Below are positions 36,970 through 47,812 of a DNA stretch of 64,000 nucleotides, piece by piece. The stretch is from Sphingobium subterraneum. GTDB lineage: Bacteria > Pseudomonadota > Alphaproteobacteria > Sphingomonadales > Sphingomonadaceae. The notes under the pieces were generated by a model. It saw only the letters and a list, made by a program, of their open reading frames with translations, was not told the DNA's origin and ran no database searches. How positions within the stretch are numbered: the stretch's first letter is position 1; each line of letters opens with the position of its first letter. The position numbers and the translations under genes are program-made. Where the stretch lies: the NCBI RefSeq assembly GCF_014199435.1, contig NZ_JACIJP010000001.1:930001-994000 (forward strand). Reading direction: 5' to 3'.

Positions 36970-38610
36970 ATGATGACCCAATCCCTTCCAAGCAAGACGC
37001 CGGCTACCAAAGCAAAGCTGTTGATTCGGCAGGCAAGGGCCAGCGACGTTCCGGCCATCGCCCGGCTTTCTGTCAAGGTCTATGGGAGGCGCGACGCTTT
37101 TACCCGTGCCGAAGTCCGGGGCCAGATCAACAACTTTCCCGAAGGGCAGTTCATCGCCGAATATGAGGGCACAGTCGTCGGTCACTGCGCGACAATGGTG
37201 CTGAGCGCCGAACAGGCATTTGCACCGCATGACTGGGAAGAGATCAGCGCCGGCGGCTATGGCCGACCGCCAGCCGAAGATGGCGAGGTGCTTTACGGCT
37301 TTGAAGTCTGCGTAGATCCCGATTATCGCCGCCTGCGTATCGGCCAGCGTTTATATCGCAAACGCAAGGAGCTGTGCCAAGATCTGGAACTGAAGGGCAT
37401 CGCTTTTGCGGGGCGTATGCCGGGATATGTCCGGCGCCAGCGCAGCTTCCCAACTCCTGAAGCCTATTTGCAGGCCGTGTTGGAGCACAAGCTGCGCGAT
37501 GCTGTAATCACCTTCCAGTTGAGCGAAGGGTACGAGCCTCGTTGCATACTTTCCGACTACCTTCCCGCAGACAAGGAAAGCGGCGGCAATGCCGTGCTGA
37601 TGTACTGGACCAACCCGCTCGCCCCGCAAGATACCGGAAAGAAGCTGCCAGGCTTCAAGGAACGCCTGCCTTCCTCAGTGCGCGTCGCGACGGTGCAATT
37701 CCAGATGCGCCGCATCTCCAACATCGACGAGTTTGAAGAACAAGTTGAATATTGGATCGATGTGGCCGCCGATTACAACGCCGACTTCGTGCTCTTTCCG
37801 GAGCTCTTCACCCTTGAACTGCTGTCAATCGAGGAAAGAAAGCTAGGCCCGGTCGAGGCTATCAACAAGGTTGCCAGCTACACCGATCGTTTCTGCCGGT
37901 TCATGGAAAGGATGGCCGTCAGCTACAATATCAACATCGTCGGGGGATCACACCCCACCCGCTTCGCCAAGGGCGAGATTCGTAATGTCAGCTATATCTT
38001 CCTGCGTGACGGTTCTACGCACATGCAGGAGAAGCTTCATCCTACGCCATCCGAGCGGCGCTGGTGGAATATCCGGGGCGGCTATGGCGCCAGTGTGATA
38101 CCCACCGATTGCGGCCCAATTGGAGTGATGATCTGCTATGACAGCGAATTTCCGGAACTGGCCCGCCATCTCGTCAACCAGGGCGCGCTGCTGCTTTTCG
38201 TGCCGTTCTGCACCGACGAACGGCGCGGCTATCTGCGGGTGCGCTACTGCTGTCAGGCACGCGCCGTCGAGAATCAGTGCTATGTCGTGATGTCGGGCGT
38301 TGTCGGGAATCTTCCGAACGTGGAAAATATGGACGTGCACTATGCCGAAAGCGCGATCCTCACGCCGTCCGATTTTCCATTCGCACGCGATGGTGTTGCT
38401 GCCGATACGGCAGCAAACACAGAAACAATAGCCATTGCCGACCTATCCATCGATGATCTGCTTACCAGCCGCCAATCCGGGGCAGTGCAGAATCTTCGCG
38501 ATCGCCGTTTTGATCTCTACCGCGTCGAATGGACAGAGCGCGCTCCCGGATCGCGCCCTGCTGCCGCGGGAGGTGGCACTGGCGGCGGAGGCGGATCAAC
38601 CTATGGGTGA
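36970..38610 (+). CDS. GNAT acetyltransferase / carbon-nitrogen hydrolase fusion
   Basis: A 546-aa two-domain enzyme. Residues about 15-185 form a GNAT domain (VCVDPDYRRLRIGQRLYRKRKEL holds the acetyl-CoA loop). Residues about 235-505 form a nitrilase-superfamily domain with a complete catalytic triad: Glu278 in LFPELF, Lys355 in EKLHPT, Cys389 in ICYDSEFPE. The C-terminus is a Gly-rich tail. The substrate is unknown; nitrilase-superfamily members cut amides or nitriles. The ATG is doubled (ATGATG). It is about 500 bp from the receptor/dipeptidase pair on the same strand. Confidence 0.92.
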   Translation: MMTQSLPSKTPATKAKLLIRQARASDVPAIARLSVKVYGRRDAFTRAEVRGQINNFPEGQFIAEYEGTVVGHCATMVLSAEQAFAPHDWEEISAGGYGRPPAEDGEVLYGFEVCVDPDYRRLRIGQRLYRKRKELCQDLELKGIAFAGRMPGYVRRQRSFPTPEAYLQAVLEHKLRDAVITFQLSEGYEPRCILSDYLPADKESGGNAVLMYWTNPLAPQDTGKKLPGFKERLPSSVRVATVQFQMRRISNIDEFEEQVEYWIDVAADYNADFVLFPELFTLELLSIEERKLGPVEAINKVASYTDRFCRFMERMAVSYNINIVGGSHPTRFAKGEIRNVSYIFLRDGSTHMQEKLHPTPSERRWWNIRGGYGASVIPTDCGPIGVMICYDSEFPELARHLVNQGALLLFVPFCTDERRGYLRVRYCCQARAVENQCYVVMSGVVGNLPNVENMDVHYAESAILTPSDFPFARDGVAADTAANTETIAIADLSIDDLLTSRQSGAVQNLRDRRFDLYRVEWTERAPGSRPAAAGGGTGGGGGSTYG

Positions 38611-38728
38611 GTTGCTCTGGCTTGGATCGCTGACTCAGCGGCCGTCTATAGGAAAACCGTTTCCTTAATGGCTGCCGTTTGTTTAGGTTCTCTACCAATA
38701 CATTAACTTCTCCGTCTCAGGGCTGCGT

Positions 38729-39258
38729 TTAAACAGTCAGATCATAAACGCGTCGCCATTCCCTTGTGCGTCGCAACGCAGGGTCAGCTTCTGCTATGAC
38801 ATCCATGGCCTTGCCCAATTCATACGGCATTTGTGACCTGTCGTCCGCGACCAACGCATCAAGCAGTTGCAGTGTATCTGCCGCGAACCTGTGAGCAAAG
38901 TCGTTGGTACCTTCTTCCGGCTCTTTAGAAAGACGATAGGTTATCCTGCGCCACGCCCCCGACGGTCGCATGACCAATGCCGCTCTTGGTCACGTCGGGA
39001 GCTGCCGCAACGTAAACCGCTATCACCCTATCAAAGCCAGCCAGCGCGCATTGCCGATCCGCTGCTGCCAATGCGCCTAGATGCTTCTGAAACCACCTTG
39101 ACATAATGCTGCAGCGCTTCGAGGGCATCCGCCGAGAGCCGTGCGACCGTATCCGCTAAAAGCCAGCGCAATTTCAGTGAGGTTCCATCGGGCCAGTTGG
39201 AAAGCAAAGCTTTCCAAAATCCTGTAGGAATCTCTCCATCTCGTAGCGCGAAGCGTAG
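38729..39258 (-). pseudogene. Frameshifted 3' fragment of a larger gene, family uncertain
   Basis: Three successive minus-strand frames carry coherent protein sequence: LRFALRDGEIPTGFWKALL to about LQHYV, then SRWFQKHLGALAAADRQ to about GGVAQD, then ITYRLSKEPEEGTNDF to a stop after RRVYDLTV. At least two frameshifts are needed to join them, and no start is present. It resembles the C-terminal end of a large protein (possibly of the SIR2-associated DUF4020 type, from memory). It abuts the recombinase fragment head to head. Confidence 0.6.
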
Positions 39259-39279
39259 CGCACAGAGCGCACGGAAGGG

Positions 39280-39855
39280 TTGCGCTGCTACAAGGCCTTC
39301 GAACGGTCGGAAGTCTCGCCGTTCCCCATCTATCGCGTTCCGGCAGGCGAGCTAGAGACGCTCGTCGCGCACCAGCTACGCCGTCACACTGGCGCTCGAT
39401 GGCAATCCGCTCTTCCTTCTCGCGAGATCATACTAAAGCACATAGAGAGGGTCACGCTCTATACTCGTTCCTTGGAACTTCGATTTCTTAAGAAAGAAGA
39501 ACCAGTTGTCATCGAAGTGTCCTTGATACGGCGGAGCGGCGAATCACGCATCGCGACCGGCGCCGATAACAGCCCGGATCCCAAACAAGATCCAGCGCTG
39601 ATCAAGCTGATCGTCCGGGCCCATCAAAGACATTATCCAATCCATCTACCGGCTCTCTGGATTCGGCGGCCCGCAGTCTGGGCGTTTCCAAGCAATACTT
39701 CTGTGGCCTTCTGCGCTTAAACTACCTCGCCCCTGATATTACTAAAGCAATCCTGAGGGCGGCAGTCGGCACATCTCAATCGCCAGTATTGGGCGCGTGT
39801 CACCAATCTGCCGGTTAATTGGGCGCATCAACGTGAGGCTCTGGGATTTGCCTGA
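39280..39855 (+). pseudogene. Degraded C-terminus of a large serine recombinase
   Basis: Pieces match the tail of large site-specific serine recombinases: RCYKAFERS then YRVPAGELETLVAHQL, LKHIERVTLY, DPALIKLIVRAHQ, then in another frame SLDSAARSLGVSKQYF and LLRLNYLAPDI, and back in the first frame LPVNWAHQREALGFA at the stop. At least two frameshifts break it, and the catalytic N-terminal domain is absent. This is a remnant of a phage, integrative element or transposon. Confidence 0.75.
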
Positions 39856-40075
39856 TCCAAAGGCCAACGGACCATCAGAACGCCATCGCATCCTGCGACC
39901 GCCAAATCCGACACCTGAGAATCTGCGCTATTCAAGCTTCCTCATATGCGCACTAAAAGTGTCTCTGTGTGGTCGACTAAGTTGCTGATCTTGAGCGTAT
40001 GGCCCCGAAATGTCGGCACAAAATCGCATGCCGATATCGCTATAAATCATTGATTTTGAAAAGAAAATTAAAGAG

Positions 40076-40151
40076 TGGTGGGCGATGACGGGCTCGAACC
40101 GCCGACATTCTCGGTGTAAACGAGACGCTCTACCAACTGAGCTAATCGCCC
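40076..40151 (-). tRNA. tRNA-Val (anticodon TAC)
   Basis: A 76-base cloverleaf with acceptor GGGCGAT/ATCGCCC, D-arm AGCTCAGTTGGTAGAGC, anticodon loop TTTACAC (anticodon TAC), T-loop GGTTCGAACCC and an encoded CCA. The 3' end points toward the recombinase remnant, but no second copy of its 3' end was found as an attachment repeat. Confidence 0.97.
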
Positions 40152-40268
40152 ACGCGCTGCTGATAACGGCGCTGTGTGGCGCGCTATCTATGCCATCTGG
40201 CGGCCGGGTCAAGCCGTTTTCGGCCGCAATGGGGATTCATCGCATGGGAGCGTGCCGGTGGCCCGACC

Positions 40269-41336
40269 TCATGCGGTGCCTTCTCCTGATGCGCTGAGCA
40301 GGTGGGTCCGGCTGGCCGCGAACCAGTGATGCACCGCCTTCGTCCCTTCCTCGGACAGAGTGATGAACACCCTGCGTCCATCGCCGGGATCGGCTTGGCG
40401 CACCAGCAGACCACGGTCGGTCAGTTGCCGAATCCAGCGCAGCGCCGTGGTCGGCGGAACGGCGGCGGCGATGCACAGGCTCGACACCGAGACCTGAGTG
40501 CCTTCCAGTTGCGCGGCCATCAGATCAAGCATGATGTCCCATGCGGGATCGGCAAAGAGTTCGGACGAAAAGATATGGTCGCGCAACCGCCGGGCCCGCA
40601 GAAGCGCCCGGACCTGTTGCGCATCGATGGGTTCGGGCGCATTCTCATTGAAATCAGGGAGTGGAAAAGCCGAAAAATCATTGGCGGGAGACCGGAAGAG
40701 AGCGGTGTCTCCCCTCGCCCGTCCAGAGTTGCCCTTCCCTACCATCCCCTCGACCGGCGTGCGGTCCTGTACCAGATCCTCGATCGTTCGCGCCAGCCGA
40801 GCCAGTTCGTCGGTCAACCGCTCCAACCGTTCGCCTTCGTTCTCCCGGCTGATATCATGCAGCCATTGACCATTGCCGCGACGTCGCAGCACGGCACAAA
40901 ACGCGGCGGCAATATCCTGCGCGTCCGCATCGCAGAGAATGATGGCGCCGGGCGTGCGTACGGACGCGTAGACCATATCCAGTCCCGCGAGACCCACGAG
41001 AATGATGACGTCCGTACCGCCGTTCAGCGCCATGGCATCCATGCGCGCGACCAGCGATTCCAATCCCGGCTCATCGCCCCGGCAGGACAAGATGATGACA
41101 TCGACATCCACTGTCATCGCGAGGCGGGCCGCCCCCTGGTTCACCGGAACCACGTCGAGCAAGCGGCACCCGGTCGCCGGGATCAGCCCGTCCCACGGCG
41201 TGTTTTCGGCGCCGATGACGAGCACAGAGCGCTGAAAATGCCCGCTCCATATGCCACCGGGAACGGTATCGGTCAGGCGGGAAAAGGGAAAAGGCGCCGT
41301 GCTTTCCGCCCCGAACGCCACCGGTCTATCCTGCAT
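40269..41336 (-). CDS. Regulator with pseudo-receiver N-terminus and MarR-like winged-helix C-terminus
   Basis: A 355-aa protein. The N-terminal part (about 35-165) has a receiver-like pattern of alternating strands and helices (RSVLVIGAENTPWDG, DVIILSCRGDEP, DVIILVGLAGLD, GAIILCDADAQDI), but the expected phospho-acceptor Asp after strand 3 is Ser/Cys, so it is probably not phosphorylated. A coiled segment follows. The C-terminal 110 residues are a winged helix homologous to the small protein at 2..454. It is a predicted transcription factor. Three copies of a palindrome-like box lie upstream, consistent with autoregulation. Confidence 0.85.
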   Translation of the reverse strand: MQDRPVAFGAESTAPFPFSRLTDTVPGGIWSGHFQRSVLVIGAENTPWDGLIPATGCRLLDVVPVNQGAARLAMTVDVDVIILSCRGDEPGLESLVARMDAMALNGGTDVIILVGLAGLDMVYASVRTPGAIILCDADAQDIAAAFCAVLRRRGNGQWLHDISRENEGERLERLTDELARLARTIEDLVQDRTPVEGMVGKGNSGRARGDTALFRSPANDFSAFPLPDFNENAPEPIDAQQVRALLRARRLRDHIFSSELFADPAWDIMLDLMAAQLEGTQVSVSSLCIAAAVPPTTALRWIRQLTDRGLLVRQADPGDGRRVFITLSEEGTKAVHHWFAASRTHLLSASGEGTA

Positions 41337-41343
41337 TATGCTG

Positions 41344-41356
41344 CTCCATTTCGGCT
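41344..41356. promoter_or_regulatory. Degenerate operator box, copy nearest the regulator gene
   Basis: CTCCATTTCGGCT matches the reverse-complement form of the palindrome at 41513-41525 at 10 of 13 positions. It ends 8 bases before the regulator start codon. Confidence 0.3.
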
Positions 41357-41406
41357 GTTAACCAATCCACTATGAACAAAAACCACGGAAAAACCCGGGC
41401 ACAATC

Positions 41407-41419
41407 CTCCAAAACGGCG
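41407..41419. promoter_or_regulatory. Degenerate operator box, middle copy
   Basis: CTCCAAAACGGCG matches 11 of 13 positions of the perfect box at 41513-41525. Confidence 0.4.
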
Positions 41420-41512
41420 GGGAAATGGCGGTTCACAGATGCAGGGTCGGGGCCGCCATAACCAAAGCAAAGGCTTGCAAACCGAACACGGCCAAAATCA
41501 GCAGACAACATT

Positions 41513-41525
41513 CTCCAAAATGGAG
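41513..41525. promoter_or_regulatory. Operator box identical to the one in the mucR promoter
   Basis: CTCCAAAATGGAG, extended to TCTCCA-AAA-TGGAGA. The same 13 bases occur at 51376-51388. It lies about 180 bp upstream of the pseudo-receiver regulator and about 370 bp from acnA. Confidence 0.6.
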
Positions 41526-41892
41526 ACAATTAATCGTTCTCGTGCCCAGCATTTTTAACCCCCCTTACCCGATGACGTGTCACCGCCCTGTTCTTATTAT
41601 GTTCCATAATAGAGGATGTCGAGCAGAAAGTTCCTGTTCCGTTCTCAACTTGCACGTATTCGCACCCGCACGCTTTCTTGCGCCCCGCGCGGCCCAAAGG
41701 CGTTGACTCCTGCCTCTCATCCGCTATTGCGCAGCGGCATCGGGATTAACCCGCTTTGACCGCCGGTTGATGGGCGGCGCGGCATATAGGGGTTGGGGGC
41801 ACCGACCGGAACTCCGGGCTCACAGCGCTTACCGCCCTCCATCCTTCCCCATCCGGCTTCGTCAGGCGCTTTTGCGACGGAGACGCACAGAT

Positions 41893-44565
<2,673 letters not shown>

Positions 44566-44577
44566 GTAGACACGCTG

Positions 44578-44604
44578 GGCTTGGCGGACAGTGTCTGCCA
44601 AGCC
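44578..44604 (+). terminator. acnA terminator-like hairpin
   Basis: GGCTTGGCGGACA and TGTCTGCCAAGCC pair over 13 bases with one G-U wobble and a minimal loop. No T-run; the palindromic repeat just downstream may assist. Confidence 0.65.
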
Positions 44605-44616
44605 TGCCGCCATAGT

Positions 44617-44695
44617 CCCGTCCGGACTGAGCCTGTCGAACCCCACCCTGTTGCAACATTAAGGGCGGCCCTTCGACAGGCTCAGGGTGAACGGG
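44617..44695. repeat. Sphingomonad-type palindromic repeat, copy 2
   Basis: Left arm CCCGTCCGGACTGAGCCTG and right arm CAGGCTCAGGGTGAACGGG flank a loop of about 31 bases. It lies between the convergent acnA and M16 peptidase genes. Related to the copies at 15054 and 57056. Confidence 0.85.
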
Positions 44696-44736
44696 ATGGG
44701 TTGTTTATCGAATAATCCCGATCATACCGATTACGA

Positions 44737-47694
44737 TCACCGCTTGGCGGCCGCCTGCCTTGGCAGGACAACCACCGAATAGCTCTTCTTCGGCACCAGA
44801 TATTTGCGGGCCAGCACCTGAAGATCCGCCGCAGTCACCTCCAGCAAATCACTGCCCAGCGATTTCATGACCGCGATGTATCGGGGATCGCGCGTCGCGC
44901 CCTCCATCTGGTTCATCCAGAACGCATTGCCCGTGCTGGCACGTGAGAGCAATTGCCGCATCGGCGCGGTGGTCCGCTGAAGCTCGTCCGCGCTCACCGG
45001 CTTGCTGGCAAGGTCGGTCACGATATCGCCGATCAGCGCGTAGAAATAGTCGATCCGCTCGGGCTTCAACTGGCTGCTCACGACGAGATAGCCCTTGCTC
45101 TTTTCATAGGCGAACGGCCAGTTCGATTGCGCCTGCGGGCTGTAGCTCGCGCCGTCAATCGAACGCAGCTTCTCAAACAACCGGTCGCTGATGATCTGCG
45201 CGAGAATATCCAGCCGCCGCGCGTCCTTGGTCTGTGCAAAGCCCGATCCCGTGGGCCAGGCGATGGTCGCCGCGGCCTGATCCGGGTCGCCATCGTGAAA
45301 GAGCACGAGCGGCGTCTTGTTATGCTTCGGGAATTTAAGCGTCCGCCCCTCGCGCGACGGCTTCGTTTCCGCTCGCGGGGGAAGAGCGCCGAATGTCGCG
45401 GCGACAGCGGCCACCGCTTCATCCGCCTTCACGTCGCCGAACACCTGCACCTCAATGGGACCAGCAGCAAGGATTGGCTCCCACTGCGCGCGAAACGCAG
45501 CCGGGGTCAGCGCGGCCACTTCCTTGGCGCCGGGTGTCAAGAACCGCGCGTCGCGGTCACGCAACAGCCACATCAGGTCGCGACCCAGCACAGCGTCTGG
45601 CGAACCGGACATGCTGTCCTGTGCGGCGGTCAGCGCGGCTTTGGTCCGCTCAATGGGTGCGGGATCCCACGCTGGAGCGGCGAGCTTGGTCGCAAAGAGC
45701 TTCAATTGATCGCGATAGTCGGCCGGCCGCGTGAGCGCCGCCATCTCGAACGCGTCATCGTCGATCCCGAAATCGAAACCCAGCCGTCGGCCATTAGTCA
45801 ACTCGTCGAGGTCACGCTGCCCCAGCTTGCCGATGCCATTGGCCGCAAGGATATAGCCCGCCGGGCCGCTCGGTACGGTCTGCCGGGGCGACAGGTCCTG
45901 CTGCCCATGGCCAAAGCGGACATTGATGCGAACCTTGCCCGATTCAGCCGTGTTGGCGAACAGCGTCAGCTTGACCCCGTTGGCGAAGGTGATGATCTGC
46001 ATACCCAGCGGCTGCGTCTCGGTCGCCACGACCTTGCCCGGCGGACCCAGCTTGGGAAGGTCGTCCATCGTCACCGCATCGGAGGACAGGCGGATATTGC
46101 TCGCCGCCGCGACGGGTGTCGCCAGCGTGGTGGCAAGCTTCTGCTCCGCCCCCTGCTCCGCTGTCGGCAGCACCAGCATAGCGCGCATGGCGTCGCTGGT
46201 GAACATGCGCCGCGTCGCGGCGAGCATCGCGGCAGGCGTCATCTGCGGACGGGCGCTGCGCAAGATGCCGAGGGCAGTCTCCGGCGAAACGGTCGTCTCG
46301 CGGATGTCCACGGCGCTCGCGATATCGCTGGCCTGCTTGGCGCTGGCCTCTGTATCCTGATTTTCCACCAGTACCGCGAGAGACGTATCAAACTGCGCGT
46401 ATTCGCGGGCGATGTCCTGCTCCGTCGGGGGCGTCGCCTTGGCGTCCTCGATGACGGCGCGCACGTCGTTCAGCGCCTTCTGCCAGTCCTTGCCGATCGG
46501 CACGATCGACACAAACGTTCCGTCGACCGAGCGGCTGACATCCTGCACGTCGACACTTGCGGACAGGAAGCTTGCCGTGCCCCGGGCGGCCTGTTCCAGC
46601 CGCCGGTTGATGAGTTGCAGCGCCACCATGTCGGAGAGCTTGCCCTGATTGTAGACGATGGTGTCGGCCTTGGGCCGCCATGGCCGTAACCACGCCAAGG
46701 ACAGGGTGATCGGCACTCCTGGCTGCACCACTACGGCCGATGTCGGAGCCTTGGGATCTGGTGCGCCGAAATCGGGCTGCGGTGCCGCCGTCCCACTGCG
46801 CTTCCATGCGCCAAAGTTCTGGATAATGAGGGCTTCGGCCTGCTTGCGATCAATATCCCCGGAAATGGAAATTACCGCATTCTCGGGACGATACCAGCGG
46901 TCATGAAAAGCCTGCAAAGCATCTGCCCGAGCTGCGGTGAGAGTCTCGGGCGTGCCGATTGGTGACCGTTTGGCGAGCAGTTGCCCCGCGAAGTATAGCT
47001 CCCGCGTGGCGTCAGCGACCTTGGTTCCTGGCCCCATGCCCTCGCGCATTTCCGCAAGCACGACGGCGCGCTCCGCATCGACCGCCGCCGGTACGATATT
47101 GGGGTCGGTCATCATACCCGCGAGAATCTTGAGGCTTTCGTTCAGACTGTCGGGAACCGCCTGCGGAAGGTCGAGCGCATAGGTCGTGCCGGTCGGCGTT
47201 GTCTGCGCGTTGCTGTCGCTGCCAAAACTGACGCCCAGACGCTGCCAGATGCGTTTGGACTCGCCATCAGGCACATATTTCGACCCACGAAAGGTCAGAT
47301 GCTCCATGAAATGCGCGAAACCCAGCTCGTTGTCTCGCTCCATCAGCGATCCGGCGTCGATCCGCAGACGGACCGACACCTGCCCTGGCGGCACGCCGTT
47401 GTTGCGGATCGCGTAGCGCAGCCCGTTGGGGAGCGTGCCGAACAGCCACTGCGTGTCGATCGGAACATCGCTGTTTTCGTAAAGCCATGGACGCGGCGCA
47501 GCTACCGGAGCAAGCGCCTTCGCGACAACGGGCGCCGCAACCGCAGGCTTGCGCACCGGTAGCGGCGGCACCTTGCGGACCACCGGCGCGGCGGGCCGGA
47601 CCACCGATTTCGCCTGAAGCGGCGCCGCAACACCGCTCCAGATCAAGGCAACAAAACTCAGGGAAAGCAGCGCACGCGCGGAACGATGGGTCAT
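44737..47694 (-). CDS. M16 family (insulinase-like) zinc metallopeptidase
   Basis: A 985-aa secreted or periplasmic peptidase with an N-terminal signal peptide (SARALLSLSFVALIWSGVA region). The inverted zinc motif HxxEH is HFMEH in ELGFAHFMEHLTFRG, with the third ligand Glu in VLAEMREG; the C-terminal half carries a second, inactive M16 domain. Both halves fused in one chain is the pitrilysin-type arrangement. The target peptide is unknown. It lies downstream of the helicase gene on the same strand, separated by a short hairpin. Confidence 0.93.
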   Translation of the reverse strand: MTHRSARALLSLSFVALIWSGVAAPLQAKSVVRPAAPVVRKVPPLPVRKPAVAAPVVAKALAPVAAPRPWLYENSDVPIDTQWLFGTLPNGLRYAIRNNGVPPGQVSVRLRIDAGSLMERDNELGFAHFMEHLTFRGSKYVPDGESKRIWQRLGVSFGSDSNAQTTPTGTTYALDLPQAVPDSLNESLKILAGMMTDPNIVPAAVDAERAVVLAEMREGMGPGTKVADATRELYFAGQLLAKRSPIGTPETLTAARADALQAFHDRWYRPENAVISISGDIDRKQAEALIIQNFGAWKRSGTAAPQPDFGAPDPKAPTSAVVVQPGVPITLSLAWLRPWRPKADTIVYNQGKLSDMVALQLINRRLEQAARGTASFLSASVDVQDVSRSVDGTFVSIVPIGKDWQKALNDVRAVIEDAKATPPTEQDIAREYAQFDTSLAVLVENQDTEASAKQASDIASAVDIRETTVSPETALGILRSARPQMTPAAMLAATRRMFTSDAMRAMLVLPTAEQGAEQKLATTLATPVAAASNIRLSSDAVTMDDLPKLGPPGKVVATETQPLGMQIITFANGVKLTLFANTAESGKVRINVRFGHGQQDLSPRQTVPSGPAGYILAANGIGKLGQRDLDELTNGRRLGFDFGIDDDAFEMAALTRPADYRDQLKLFATKLAAPAWDPAPIERTKAALTAAQDSMSGSPDAVLGRDLMWLLRDRDARFLTPGAKEVAALTPAAFRAQWEPILAAGPIEVQVFGDVKADEAVAAVAATFGALPPRAETKPSREGRTLKFPKHNKTPLVLFHDGDPDQAAATIAWPTGSGFAQTKDARRLDILAQIISDRLFEKLRSIDGASYSPQAQSNWPFAYEKSKGYLVVSSQLKPERIDYFYALIGDIVTDLASKPVSADELQRTTAPMRQLLSRASTGNAFWMNQMEGATRDPRYIAVMKSLGSDLLEVTAADLQVLARKYLVPKKSYSVVVLPRQAAAKR

Positions 47695-47784
47695 AGGGCG
47701 CCGACCCTAACGCCCTTTTTCTGAATGACCACTGACAATCGGCGGGTGGTGGGATTTAGGGCCGCCCAGCTATTATCCGTACCG

Positions 47785-47801
47785 TTCGGGCTGAGCCCGA
47801 A
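47785..47801 (-). terminator. Short palindrome after the helicase gene
   Basis: TTCGGGCT, one base, AGCCCGAA: a perfect 8-bp palindrome resembling a half of the sphingomonad repeat. It begins 12 bases beyond the helicase stop. Confidence 0.5.
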
Positions 47802-47812
47802 AGGATATATCC

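Larger units (their letters stand above)
41337..41892. other. Regulatory intergenic region between the pseudo-receiver regulator and acnA
   Basis: No gene. It contains the three CTCC-N5-GGAG-type boxes listed separately, in a locally A+T-rich stretch, then the GC-rich acnA leader. Both divergent promoters must lie here. Confidence 0.6.

Noticed and set aside
40076..40151. tRNA-Val as an element attachment site
   Set aside because: The recombinase remnant faces its 3' end, but I saw no duplicate of the tRNA 3' end in the window, and serine recombinases do not usually target tRNA genes.
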